From the NCBI GenBank assembly GCA_951804985.1, contig OX638133.1:27558963-27622962 (forward strand): a DNA stretch of 64,000 nt, given 5' to 3'. The notes beneath the pieces are model-generated. The model did not search any database. It saw nothing but the letters and a program-made list of their open reading frames with translations, and had not been told where the DNA came from. Shown in pieces: positions 45,490 to 56,326 of the stretch. Every line of letters begins with the position of its first letter. Position 1 is the first letter of the stretch. The DNA comes from Dryomyza anilis (Eukaryota > Arthropoda > Insecta > Diptera > Dryomyzidae). Made by a program: the position numbers and the translations under genes.

Positions 45490-47560
45490 CGACGGGTTGT
45501 TTTACGAAATTAAATATTTTGTAATTATTTCTTAATTAATTTTTGTAAGCAAATTTTGCATAAGGTTTCGTAAGGTTGGTAGTGTTTTTTTTTTCGATTT
45601 TAGCTTAGTTCTGTTTGTGTAATAAATTTTTTGGCGCACGTAAAATATACAAATACATTTTTAAAACCTATTTTATTGCCAGGTAATTTTTTATGTTTTA
45701 TTGAAAAACATTAATGCGTTGTTGTTGTTGTTGGAGCAGTTGAATTAAAAGATTTTTTAAATTTATGTCGTTCATGTTGAGTGGGATTTTTTATTTTCTT
45801 TTTATTTTTATTGATGTTAGTATTGGCATAAAAAACTGTAGTAGCAAATTTTATTTTTCAAATTTATAGTAACTTTTCTTATAAAAGTTTTATTTTTATT
45901 TTTTTATTAAAAATTGTTTAAAAATATTTTTTTAGTAAATTATTGTCGCAAAGATTTTTCATTTATATTCTGAATTATTTTAGGTTTTTTGATATAAATT
46001 AAATCAAATATTATTTATTCTGTTTATGATTTTATTATTCTTATTTTATTTTTTTTTTTTTAAATATTTTTAAAATATTTTTTTAATAATTTTTCATACA
46101 TATTTTTTTAGTCTCTTTTTAAATATACTTATTTATTAAAAAATACTTTTTAATATATTTATGTCATTAATTTGATGGTAATGTTTGTTATTCTTTAATA
46201 CGTATTTTTGATTTAAAAATTTTCTTATTTATTGAAAACAAAGTCATGATGAAATTATTGTCATTTATGTGATTCTTTTTTTTAGTATATTTAAATATTT
46301 TGTATATATACGTTTATTATATATTTAAAGAAAGTTATTTTAAAATTATTGTCGTTTATTTCAGAAACTTTTTTTAAATAAATTTAAATATTTTTTTATA
46401 TAAAACTGTTTATATAAACTGCAATCATATATTTATATATTTGATCTTTTATTATTGTCATATATTTGGAAGTTTCTGTTAAATTTAAAAATATTTTGTT
46501 TTTTATTATTATTTTTTTTTTTTTTTCAAAATTGTATTATCATCGTTGCTTCTAAACTTTGATTTGGTTTCTTTATTTAATTTCTATATATTTTTAAATA
46601 TATATTTTAAATTTTTATATATAGCAAAAATTTATTTTTTTCCATTTTTTACCTTTCACAATTATTTTATGTGTCAATTTTCATTGCAAATTTAGAGTTT
46701 ATTCATGAAATAAATTTAAAATTATTGTCGCACACATTTTTTTTTATTATTCAGCTACTTTTTAAAATTTTGGATACAAGTTTATTTAAATTTTATATAT
46801 TCCGCTTAAATGTTTATTATTTAAATATATTTTTGTCTTTATTTTGACGAGATTTATTGTCTGCTTTGTCACAAAATGTAAATATAATCAGTTGTATGAA
46901 TTAAATATTCAAGCAGTACTGAATTAATGTATTCTTCTGTAATTTTGTATATAATTTTAACAATAATTTTTAATTTTAGCTATTTTTTAAAACTATTCTT
47001 TATATTTTTAGTTTAATGTTGCACATTTTCACCAATTTTCATATAAATATTTTTTTTTTGCAGTATATATGCAGTAAATATGAAAATAATTTTTCTTAAA
47101 AGAGAAATTTTTAATTAATTTGCAATTTTCATAATTTATCAAGAATTTTACATTTTTTTTTTTAAAGTTTCATAAAATAATTTTTGTTTGTCCACATTTT
47201 ATTAACATTTTTACTAAAAATCTTTAGATTTATTTTTAATATGATTACTTTTTAATACTTATATTTTGTATATTTCGTTTTTAATTTTTTTTTTAATTCT
47301 TAAATTTCAATATGTGCGAATAACAAGGTGCAGTTTTTTTGAAACTAAAACTAAATTTTGTCTGTAATAATTATTATTTTTAAAACTATTATATATTTGA
47401 TTTAGTTTTTCTTAATTACAAATTATTTTAAATTTTTCAGCTCAGTACAAGTGTAAAAATTCACTGTAATTACCGATTTGCTACCTTTTAGTTTTAGTAG
47501 TTTTTTTTTGTGTTCGTAGTATTTAATCAATCAGTAGTAATTATAAATTAATGTATTTTA
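45490..47560 (+). other. 2-kb T-rich, strand-biased tract
   Basis: T clearly outnumbers A on the plus strand throughout ('tttatttttttttttt', 'attattttttttttttttt' type runs), unlike the balanced AT-rich flanks. There is no gene, inverted repeat or known element. It lies between two GC-richer islands. Confidence 0.6.
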
Positions 47561-47679
47561 TTTATTACAGCTTTACGCCTATTTTTAATAATTTTTTAGT
47601 AGTGTTTTACTATTTCAACAATAATTGCAGTTGCAACACTTTTTTTATAGTAGTATTTTTTATTTTGCAATTTTTTAGT

Positions 47680-48260
47680 GGCGCTAACTGTCAGCTAGTC
47701 ACACAGACACACACGCCACGCACACATACGCGAAACGTACCAGAAGACGGACGAACAGTTTGCTGACTACGACAACGAGTTGCGGAAGCTGCACGTGCTA
47801 AATTTTTTGACTACGACGTCTACGACAACCGCCTACGCACTGCAACTGATTTTACGTTGTCGCTGGTAGTTTTTCACGCAGCACCAGCCTGGATGGATTC
47901 GCAACAAGGCTCATAGTAGCTGCGCTGCTTCTTGTTCTCTTTGAACTCGTCTTCACCACGTACAAACACAACAAACAACGACTGCGACGATGACAATTAC
48001 GACGATGACTACGAAAACAAAACGACGTACCACATCAGTGTTCGTTTATGAAAGTCGTCCTGATTTCGTGCCTCACTGAGTTTCTAAACAGCAGCTGTTT
48101 GCTGGTCATCGTTGGTATCTCTCTCACTCTCTCATGTGGTGAATTTGTGCTCAATTTTAGAGCTTTGCAGACAAGCGCTCTCTGTTTCTTTTTCTCTCTC
48201 TCTTTTTCAATTTCTGTTTCTTCCCCACCCACTCTCGTAGGTGTTTGTTATAATAATTAT
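47680..48260. promoter_or_regulatory. GC-richer island with CT/GAGA tracts, possible promoter or 5' leader
   Basis: 'acgacgatgac' and 'cgacaac' repeats (47700-48050) are followed by several CTCTCTC motifs (48121-48132, 48196-48207), possible GAGA-factor sites. No frame above 101 residues and no clear TATA box. The contrast with the T-rich tract on the left is strong. Regulatory function is inference. Confidence 0.35.
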
Positions 48261-48435
48261 TTCTCTGACTACTTTTTTTATTTATTTAAATACTTGTTAT
48301 TGTTTTGCAATAGACTACACTTATTTTGCTACTATTTTGTGTTTTTTCTATAAAATTAGTACTTTGTTGCTGTTTATTACAGTTTTTAACCACATTTTTT
48401 AATTAATTTATAAAATTATTATCTATGTCTGAACA

Positions 48436-48592
48436 TTTTATTGAAAACAGTGTTGAAAAAAGTATTGAGAACAGTATTGAGACTAATGTTGAGAATAATA
48501 TTGAAAATAGTGTGTTGAAAATATTGATGATAATAGTATTGGCAATAGTGAAGAGAATATTGTTTGAAATAGTATTGAGAAAAGTGATAAAG
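48436..48592 (+). repeat. 12-bp minisatellite
   Basis: About 12 units near 'aatagtattgag' (variants 'aacagtattgag', 'aataatattgaa', 'aaaagtattgag'). It gives minus-strand frames with Asn-Thr-Val-Leu-type periodicity that are not genes. Confidence 0.85.
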
Positions 48593-48623
48593 TGATTTTT
48601 TTTTCTTTTTTGACAATAATTTC

Positions 48624-49105
48624 AAACCAGTTGGGAAGGTTAGACCACATGGAAAATTTTAAAGTAGGTTTTATTATGATAGTTAGGATTTTCAAAATTA
48701 TAGTCGGTCTAAGCCGACTATAAATACCCTACATATATGTGTGGTAACCATTTAAAGTGGTATATAGGTCACCAGGGTATACGAATCCTGAAAATAACTA
48801 CAAACTTTCCATCCCTGAAGAATTTTCTTTCATTTGATACCCATATTTACTTTGATTTTTTTTTTTTGGGAATCACAAGTCGTTTCGTGGGAAAACATTA
48901 TTTTCATGTATTTGAGCATAATGTCAATATATATTTGACCAAAAAAGTTTACCTAAGCACGTATACAGTAAAATTGATTTGCAGATGTATATTTTATATG
49001 AGGTATTTGAACATAAGTGGTCAGTTCTCAGGTCACAATAGACCGATCATGATAATTTTCTTGTTCATACAGCTTAGATATATAAGTAATCTAGCTCTTA
49101 GTGTT
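48624..49105 (-). mobile_element. mini-me/DINE-1-like element, subfamily A, copy 3 (truncated)
   Basis: Contains the right-end block 'ccagttgggaaggttaga', 'gtcggtctaagccgac', 'gtggtatataggtcaccagg' and 'tatgaggtatttgaacataa'. It stops before the (GTCY)n and core. The 133-residue frame at 48737-49138 is a shadow. Confidence 0.8.
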
Positions 49106-49675
49106 CCGAGTATTGTGTTCCGAGTATTCTTATTATAGCATGTCTCGTATACATTAGAACTGGTCGAAAAAAAAAGGTTTGAAAGTACAGAAAAAAAAGT
49201 GTCAGAAAAAAATGAAGAAAATGGAGCCCGTATCCCAAAAACCACCAAAATAGTTCTTTTTGTCATAATCAAAGTCTGATTATAAAGTTTTACATATCGT
49301 TGGTGGATGACATATTTGTTTCATAGAATTAAATGAGCTCTGAGGTCACCTTTAATGAGTGTTATCAGTTTTTCAGACTTCAAACCCCCTAAATGATTTG
49401 TTTGGTCACTTCATTAAGGGACTCGAAAAATAAAAATAAACTAGTTGATGTCAGACATGAATTAATGAATATTACTGACACTTTTACGAGGTAAGTTTTC
49501 ATTTTAGGGGCAGACTTTTATTTTTATTGTATAGACACGGTCTAGTACATTCGATGAACACGTTGCTTTATTGATTCTAATGTTTTCAATTTGTCGTACA
49601 TTCAAATTTAATGTCTAAATGTCTCGTACCGAGAAAACTCAATCAGAACATATTTATATATACCTATTATTATTA
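49106..49675. other. No gene recognised
   Basis: AT-rich sequence with short A tracts. No repeat partner was found. Confidence 0.4.
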
Positions 49676-50140
49676 TTATTTGTACTTGGTTAATGCACTG
49701 CCTCCTAATAAGATCTATAGTGCACCGCTTGGAAACATAGCTGATAGAATTATCAACTGTGGCCCCTCCCTAGTTTATTCAGTGATATCCTGATTTGCTG
49801 GGGTTTCTGCTAGTTGTACTACATTCTCTAGAGGACATCAGCCAAGTCTATTTTAGAAAGAAACCTAATTATTACGCTTGGCTTCATTTTCCTGATATCA
49901 GTATGGCTTGGTTGAGTGAATCCAAGAGTTTTCTTACTTGTGCGCATAAGGGTTGGACAAGTTTCCAGAATATGCTCTGGGTTTTCGTCCTCCTTCAGAC
50001 AGTACCTACATGTACTGTCTGTCGGATTGTATACCCATTCTTGTGAGATGTTTTCCCAGTCTACAATGACCTGAATGAAATTCAGTCAAGATTCTTAAAT
50101 TGTTATTTGTTAATTTCTACATTCTTTGAATCTTTTAAGG
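49676..50140 (-). pseudogene. Non-LTR retrotransposon 3' end (C-terminal zinc-knuckle region and 3' UTR)
   Basis: The minus strand from about 50085 reads 'DWENISQEWVYNPTDSTCRY', then 'CLKEDENPEHILETCP', 'LMRTSKKTLG' and 'MKPSVIIRFLSKIDLADVL' followed by a stop near 49836. C-x2-C, then PEHIL-x-x-CP is the usual C-terminal CCHC-like motif after RNase H in LOA/I/R1-type polyproteins. The following ~150 bp to 49676 looks like its 3' UTR. Nothing upstream of 50100 is readable, so this is a 5'-truncated dead copy. The plus-strand frames at 49611-49793 and 49795-50046 are shadows. Confidence 0.82.
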
Positions 50141-50346
50141 CAATATGTCCCAATAAGTTTCTTTGATTGTCGTAGCTTTGGTAGCCCCAATATATACCTA
50201 GCATCTATATCCAATTTGACGATCTATATCTATATTTTCACTTATTTTAAAAAACAGAAACAGTAGTCGTATACGTTACAAAAAAATAATTAAAATAGTT
50301 TTAAAATTAGTATGAAAAACATATTTTTATAGATAAATTTATAATA

Positions 50347-50670
50347 TTTATACCCTACACCTTTGAGGGACTATGTTGTAACGCCTCGTAGAAGGTTTTG
50401 TTCCTGTACGACAATATATAAATATTATTCATCACCATCAATACCCAAATCCGTTTAGCCATGTCTGTCTGTTCGTCCGTCTGTTTTGCTGTCTGAATAC
50501 ATGAAAACTTGAAACGAAATTTTTTTCAATATGTTTTAGTCAAAAATGGGTTCTGAGTTTGGAAATAAGCCAAATCAGTTAAAGGACTGATTTGATTCAT
50601 TTCAAGTCACTTTTCTATTACATTTACAATTCACTTTTATATAACTCTTTAGGAACCAATAACTCAATTA
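50347..50670 (+). mobile_element. mini-me-like element, subfamily B, fragment
   Basis: 'ataccctacacctttgaggg', 'ccatgtctgtctgttcgtcc', 'aaaatgggttctgagtttgg' and 'ctctttaggaaccaataact' follow the inverted order of the copy at 56327-57164. Confidence 0.75.
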
Positions 50671-51195
50671 AGATTTTTGCGTTTGACGGCTGATTATTTC
50701 ATAATATTAGTTGAATCAATCATAATTCATTGGATGTTATTTCAATAAAATATTTGTTCTGTAAAATATAAAATAACTTACAATTTTATGCAATTAAATT
50801 TAATAATTTTTTAAATGACCTATGTAAAATTTTTAAATTTATTTTTAATACACATTGAACACTCAAAATGGCAACCCTGTGTTCGGCCTCTGTTAACACA
50901 TTTGCTCATTCTCCTTTGCTGGAATTTCAGTTGACAATAGCGACGCTATTTTGCTGATATTTATGTTTCCGCATTGTTGTTGATATTGTGGGCTTTTTGC
51001 AGTAAGGATTCTTTTGCGATTTTTTGCTATAGTTGTTGATTTAGCTTATTTTGCAGAAACTATGCAAAATTTAAAATTAAGGAATTATGAAAAACAGAAA
51101 ACGAACGAGTTCTCGTTTAAATTTTATATAATTAAAAAAAAATCAACTTGATTTTTTTTTACAAGATGTCTAATAATTTTGAGCAATACGTAAAA
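50671..51195. other. No gene recognised
   Basis: AT-rich sequence. 50870-51030 is slightly less so but shows no motif. Confidence 0.4.
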
Positions 51196-52135
51196 TATTA
51201 AATTCATATGGGCATTTCCTGGGGTACCAGACAGGACATTCTTACTCTTAAAACTTTATTATCTCGAAAGGAAACTAATTAATTTTGTTGATTATTTTTG
51301 TGGAAGTAAAATTTAAATAGAACTAAACATCTGCAGAAAATTAGAGAATTCTATATGGTAGATCAAAAAGATATAAATGAAATAGTGGTTGTTCCGAACG
51401 GGACAGAAACAGATGTGCATGGTGAGGTTCATATAGAAATTCCAAAAAGTCATCTAATTTGCGACCAAATTATTTTTTTTTTAATTATTTTACAAAATAT
51501 GCGAAATTTGTATATTTACACTTTGTTCTTAAAATTCATATTTTTTTTCAGAATAAATCACAGAAAATTCCTGACGGGACAAAAAGTTCCGTATAGAAAA
51601 TATCACAACGATTTTTTTTTCTAAAAATACTTTTTGCATACAATGTATTTTTTTGAATTATCTAAAAACATAGCTGAGGTAATTTACTTTATTTTTGTAT
51701 ATGTACACTTTATTCCTAAAGTTTATAGTTATTTCATAATAAATCACAGAAGTATTCGGGACGTTCCGTATGGAAATTTGCATCACGATTTTTGCTAAAA
51801 ATAATTTTATATCTGATAATATTAATTATTCGATATAAAATATATATATTCATATATTCATTATTACGAAATGAAAAATGTTGTTCGATTCGAATTTTTA
51901 GAAGTTTTTTTTCAATTTTTTTACTATTTTTGATTACATTTTATTTCGATTTTTATACTAGTAGTTTTACACTTTTGTACTCAAAGTTCCGGACGGGACA
52001 GATTTCAATTTGCTGTCAAAAATATTCGGGTATTACTAGAAAATCGAAGTTTTCATTATTAAAAACGTCGAGGAAATTCTGCTTTAGAGACAAAGAATTC
52101 AACTCTAAAAAAAATATCATATGGATTACAGGTCG
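51196..52135 (+). mobile_element. Dispersed repeat family F, copy 1, with ~187-bp subrepeats
   Basis: 'aaatcacagaaaattc' (51556) and 'aaatcacagaagtattc' (51743) mark two subunits, each followed by 'gttccgtat.gaaa' and 'cacgattttt'. Next come 'ttcgattcgaatttttaga' and 'gtactcaaagttccgg'. The whole order is found inverted at 57395-60240, split by insertions. Frames at 51355-51624 and 51792-52148 lie within it and show no domain. Element class unknown. Confidence 0.75.
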
Positions 52136-52337
52136 TACACCCATATAAAAATTCCCTCAAATCCCATTAAAATTGGTCAATAGGACAATTATTGATTTAA
52201 CAGTATACAAAAAATAAATCTTCTCATGGTATTTTCTAGTATTTAATGGTATTTTCCGATTAAAATAATAATTTATCCTATTGACTATTTTTAATAGTAA
52301 AAAACTATTATTTATATAGTATTTTTTTCTGGGTGTA
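52136..52337. mobile_element. 202-bp MITE of family D type
   Basis: Ends 'tacacccatataaaaat' and 'atttttttctgggtgta' with TA at both edges. The interior 'ttaatggtattttcc' resembles family D ends. It lies at the right edge of repeat F copy 1. Confidence 0.7.
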
Positions 52338-52539
52338 TGAGTGATATCAGTGAAATATTAAAATGCTTTTAATAATAAACATTTTTTTTTAATATTTATT
52401 TTTTTTATAACCGTCACTGCTGCATCTCATTTAAATACCACGCATACATTCAAACTAAGCAGCGTCAACTTAATGACAGCCCAGCAGAAAAAATATGAAC
52501 AAAATCCCGTCAAATTGAATTTTTACGACGTATCTGCGT

Positions 52540-52718
52540 GGGGGGTGTGGTGTGTGTGTATTTTACATCAGAATAATTGAAAACAAAAATTGCAAACACG
52601 ACGATAAATTACAGGCTATACGAGAACACGCGCCAAAGCGTGACCAGAGATAACCTGGACGTATACGTAACAAATTGTCTCCTAACAGCTCTCTCGAGCT
52701 CGCGCTTGCTTTATCGCA

Positions 52719-52750
<32 letters not shown>

Positions 52751-52935
52751 ACATATTAAACAGAGCCTTGCGCAACTTTGCTCTATTTCTCTCATATTTT
52801 TGGCCGCTCTGCACGCATCTCTGTCTTGCACTCTTTGTACAGAGCACCATTTTGTTCCTAAAAACTCTACTGAAAGCGAAAGCAATTTAAAACAATTGTT
52901 GACGTGTTTTTATTGTTGTCAGGTCTGTGAATTTC
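52540..52935. promoter_or_regulatory. GAGA/CT-rich island, candidate promoter or Polycomb-type regulatory DNA
   Basis: (CT)n of about 30 bp at 52719-52748, with further 'ctctat' and 'ctctgtc' motifs, 'gctctctcgagctcgcgc' and GC-richer flanks. GAGA factor binds such tracts in flies. There is no TATA box and no convincing coding frame. Function inferred. Confidence 0.4.
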
Positions 52936-53113
52936 ACATGAAGGGTAGAGTTGCCAACAACTTATAAAAAAACTTTTAAATCCAAAAAATCCAACTACGC
53001 TAAGAATAACTGAAAATTGAAAAAACTTCTATTAATTTAATTATTTTAAAGATTTATGTATTTCTATATCGATTTATTAACCTATTGATCAAATCATTTA
53101 TTGATTTATGATA

Positions 53114-54107
53114 TATCACCATCATGCCAAAGTGCTGAATGTGCAATTTTTGACATTTGCGTTTTTTTACATTTTTTAATGTAGTTTATCCTCCAGTATG
53201 CTGTGTCAAAAGCGCATGTCATTTTGTTTGATATTTCTAGCCACAAAAGACAAAACCGAAAGCACGAATTTGAAAAATTGAAAATCTTGTCATGCCAAAA
53301 GAGAGAATCTTTTCGTTTTTTTGCCATAACTTTTTATTGGTATAAGATAAAATGGTGGTGAAAAGGCCTTTATTGTTTGTTTTCAAAGCACCTCTCGATT
53401 GGCATCATTAATTAAAAATATTTTGTCAAACATTAATTTGCCATTTGTTAATTGCAGGACATTTTTGTTTGCAAAATATCTGTTATTAATATGCAGATCG
53501 ATAGGTGCTTTTAAACAAACAATAAAGGTCTTTTCACCACTATTTTATCGTATACCAATAAAAAGTTATGGCGAAAAAACGAAAAGATTCTCCCTTTTGG
53601 CATGACAAGATTTTCAATTTTTCCAATTTCTTCGTTTTTTTGCTATAATTTTTTATTAGTGCAAGATAAAATAGTGGTGTATAGGTATAAATTATTTGTT
53701 TTTAAAGCACCTATCGATTGGCATCATTATTTAAAAATATTTTTCCAAACATTTTTTCATGCAAATAACAAATGGCAAATTAATGTTTGACAAAATATTT
53801 TTAATTAATGATGCCAATAGATAGGTGCTTTAAAAACAAACATTTAATGCCTTCACATTACTATTTTATCTTGCGCTAATAAAAAATTATAGCATAAAAA
53901 ACAAAAATATTTGCGTTTTGATCAGGATATAGACTCACAAAATCCGTATTTATAATTCAGTAGGTTGGCCAAATCTAAAGATATTTTACATACATCATAA
54001 CAATTGACAAATAAACCAAAGAAACAGAAAAAATATAAATTTTGCTAATTTTTAAAGCACTTCAAACTTTACAATTTGATTTTCCAAGATGACATGACAG
54101 TGCCGAT
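53114..54107. mobile_element. TA-flanked palindromic-cassette element family C, copy 3
   Basis: Left end 'tatcaccatcatgccaaag', right end 'catgacagtgccgata', with TA at the edges. Two palindromic cassettes (about 53320-53590 and 53630-53900) carry 'tttaaagcacctatcgattg' and its inverse. Non-coding. Confidence 0.85.
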
Positions 54108-54119
54108 ATGATTTAATTA

Positions 54120-54580
54120 TTTTCATATTAGCAACAATGTTGCTGGCAACTCTGGTTGTTGTTCTACAGCTGTTGTAGTAAACGTAGTACAATGTTGTTG
54201 TAACAGTACTCGATTTAGTTGTAGGTTTGGTAGGTCCTTTTTTTTTGTTTTTTTTTCGCCTGCTGCTTGGTTGGTCAACAACTCGTCGTCGCTCTTGGCT
54301 GTGCGCACACGGTCTCCCCGACAACAGGCAGCCACAAGTTGCAACTTTACTTCTGAGCAGTTTTTGCCGGGAGCTCATTTTTTGCTGCAGTTGTTGCTAG
54401 ATTTTTTTGATTGTTGCTATTGCTGCTCCAGCTGCAGGCTCGTACGTTTGCTCACGTTCGGTTATATAAACGACTTAGCGTCCGTTCGCAGTCGCTGTTG
54501 TTGTCGCAACCAGCAGCATCTGTGTGTGTTGTGGACAACAACAAAATGTTTGCAGCAACAATGAATTGAGTTTTTTCCAA
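54120..54580 (+). promoter_or_regulatory. Candidate TATA/initiator core promoter in a GC-richer island
   Basis: 'tatataaa' at 54463-54470 lies 27 bp before the A of 'cgcagtc' (54490), close to the fly initiator TCAGTY. Around it the DNA is GC-richer and rich in TTG/CAG. Downstream 'gttgttgtcgcaaccagcag' and 'acaacaacaaaatg' look like a fly 5' leader. No coding exon follows within the window. Plus frame 54271-54564 and minus frames 54052-54378 cross it without domains. Confidence 0.45.
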
Positions 54581-54917
54581 AGCAAATTATAGTACTCGAA
54601 ATTTAAGTATTCAAAATGTTTTATTAATTACAAAAAACATTTTTTTTATTTATTTAATTTGGAAATTCAAAGAAACAAAACTTTGCAATTGGGAAAAGTA
54701 ATAATAAAAATATTTTAAGCAGGAAATTTAAAATTGAGATCGCAGCTAAAACTGTTATGGCAAAAGAAGAAATAAATCGATATCCAAAACCAATTTAATT
54801 TGGTTTCGACACCGTTTTCAACTGAAATTGGGAAAATTCACACAAATATAAAGCAACAAATTTAAAGCAAATACAAAACAAAAACGCAAAAATAAAAATA
54901 AATTTAAACGAGTTATT
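54581..54917. other. No gene recognised
   Basis: A-rich sequence, possibly downstream leader or intron if the promoter at 54463 is real. Confidence 0.4.
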
Positions 54918-55020
54918 TCAGTCGTGCCCGACTATGGAATATCCAACACATTGGAGGGGATATTGAGTGGGATATTTAATTGAATACTTAAATTTTAAAG
55001 TTCTCCTAAATTTTAAAGTT
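54918..55020 (-). mobile_element. mini-me-like subfamily B end fragment
   Basis: 'cagtcgtgcccgactatgga', 'gaggggatattgagtggga' and 'tttaattgaatactta' match the right end of 56327-57164. Confidence 0.75.
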
Positions 55021-55024
55021 GTCC

Positions 55025-55904
55025 ACACAGAGAAAAAAATTCTTCAATATGATGAATTTATTCATAAATATTATGAATTTTTTACCAACTACAAGATTCA
55101 TCATATTGATACCACCGTTCATTAAATGACATATTGATGAATACATTCATTATATATATATGAAATTATTCGTATTATCGAACATCATACTGAAGAACAA
55201 AATATTCAATACAATGTATTTGAATTGTCATATTGATGAATTTGTTCATAATATTTTTTTATCCATTTTTTTTTTTTTATTTATTTAAAAAATAACAGTA
55301 AAAAAATTTACAAAAAATTTTGGACAAAAAAAATTGTTCCAAAAAAAATGTTTTTCAAAAAAGATTTCGAAAAAAACTTTGTTCGAAAACAAAAATTTGT
55401 TTGAAAAAAAATTTTGTTTGAAAAAAAATTTTTTTTTTCAAAAATATATTTTTTATAAATATAACTTTTTATTAACAAAAAGTTGTAATTATAATAAATA
55501 TATTATAAAATATTTTACTAATTTATGCATGTCGAGCAAGCATTATATAAGAAATAACATACAAGAACTACTTAAGAATTGAGAAGTACGGCAAAACATG
55601 AACGAAAAAAAAATATGTTGATAGAAATTTGGTTTAATGAACAGCATTCTTCAATATAATGAACATATATGTTGTATTTTATGTTTTTTTTTTTTCATCA
55701 TTAATATGATGAAACGTATTCTTCAAATACAGTTCATCATATTAAAGAACACTTTTTCGACAGTTACCAAGCGTTCTTCATATTTATGATAGTATTCATA
55801 ACAATGATGGCGTTAGTCATTAATATTATGAATGCCTCTTCAATACAATGAATCCTGGTTTGAAGAACGGAATTCATCAATATGATGTACATTTTTTTCA
55901 GAAA
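55025..55904 (+). mobile_element. MITE family E, copy 4 (complete, 880 bp)
   Basis: Begins 'acacagagaaaaaaattc' and ends 'gtacatttttttcagaaa'. It contains T- and A-tracts with TTTGAAAAAA-type phrases, 'gcatgtcgagcaagcattat' and 'agaagtacggcaaaa'. It is the longest copy and serves as the reference for the family. The 82-residue Lys/Phe-rich frame at 55334-55582 arises from the A/T tracts. Confidence 0.88.
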
Positions 55905-56326
55905 CATATCAGAAATTTTTGGCTTCTAACACAAAAGGCAAAAAAATAAATAAAACATAATGCCAAAACAAAACACAAAAATAAAATTAAAAAAAAAAAC
56001 AAAAAATAAGCAAAAACATTAACTAAAATGAAAAAAAAAGTTGAAACACTAAACAAAAAAAATTCAATTTCAATTTTCTTTTAATCGATACATAATAGAA
56101 TCAAAAAATTACGTTTGTAGTCAAAATCATCATTTGCGAATTTCCACTCCCAATGAAATATACTCCAAAAAATTTGAAATATTTCCAAAAATATTATAAT
56201 ACAAAAAAAAACACACCAAAACTAACATGAAAAAGGCTCCAAACATGTTGGGTCTTATTTCAAATGAATAACATCTAAAGAAAAATGAAGTAGAGCGTTT
56301 TTTGAGTTAAATAACTGTAAAGAAGA
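55905..56326. other. A-rich sequence, no gene recognised
   Basis: Plus strand strongly A-rich ('aaaaaaaaaacaaaaaataa'-like), with 'caaaaca' phrases. Confidence 0.4.

Noticed and set aside
41700..48260. Definite exons in the triplet-rich islands
   Set aside because: No long frame, no paired splice sites that agree with a frame, and no recognised protein; kept only as candidate regulatory or leader DNA.
54052..54378. 108-residue minus-strand frame
   Set aside because: It overlaps other frames in a triplet-rich island, begins with no supporting context and ends inside mobile element C3.
55334..55582. Lys/Phe-rich 82-residue frame
   Set aside because: It arises from A and T tracts of MITE E4.
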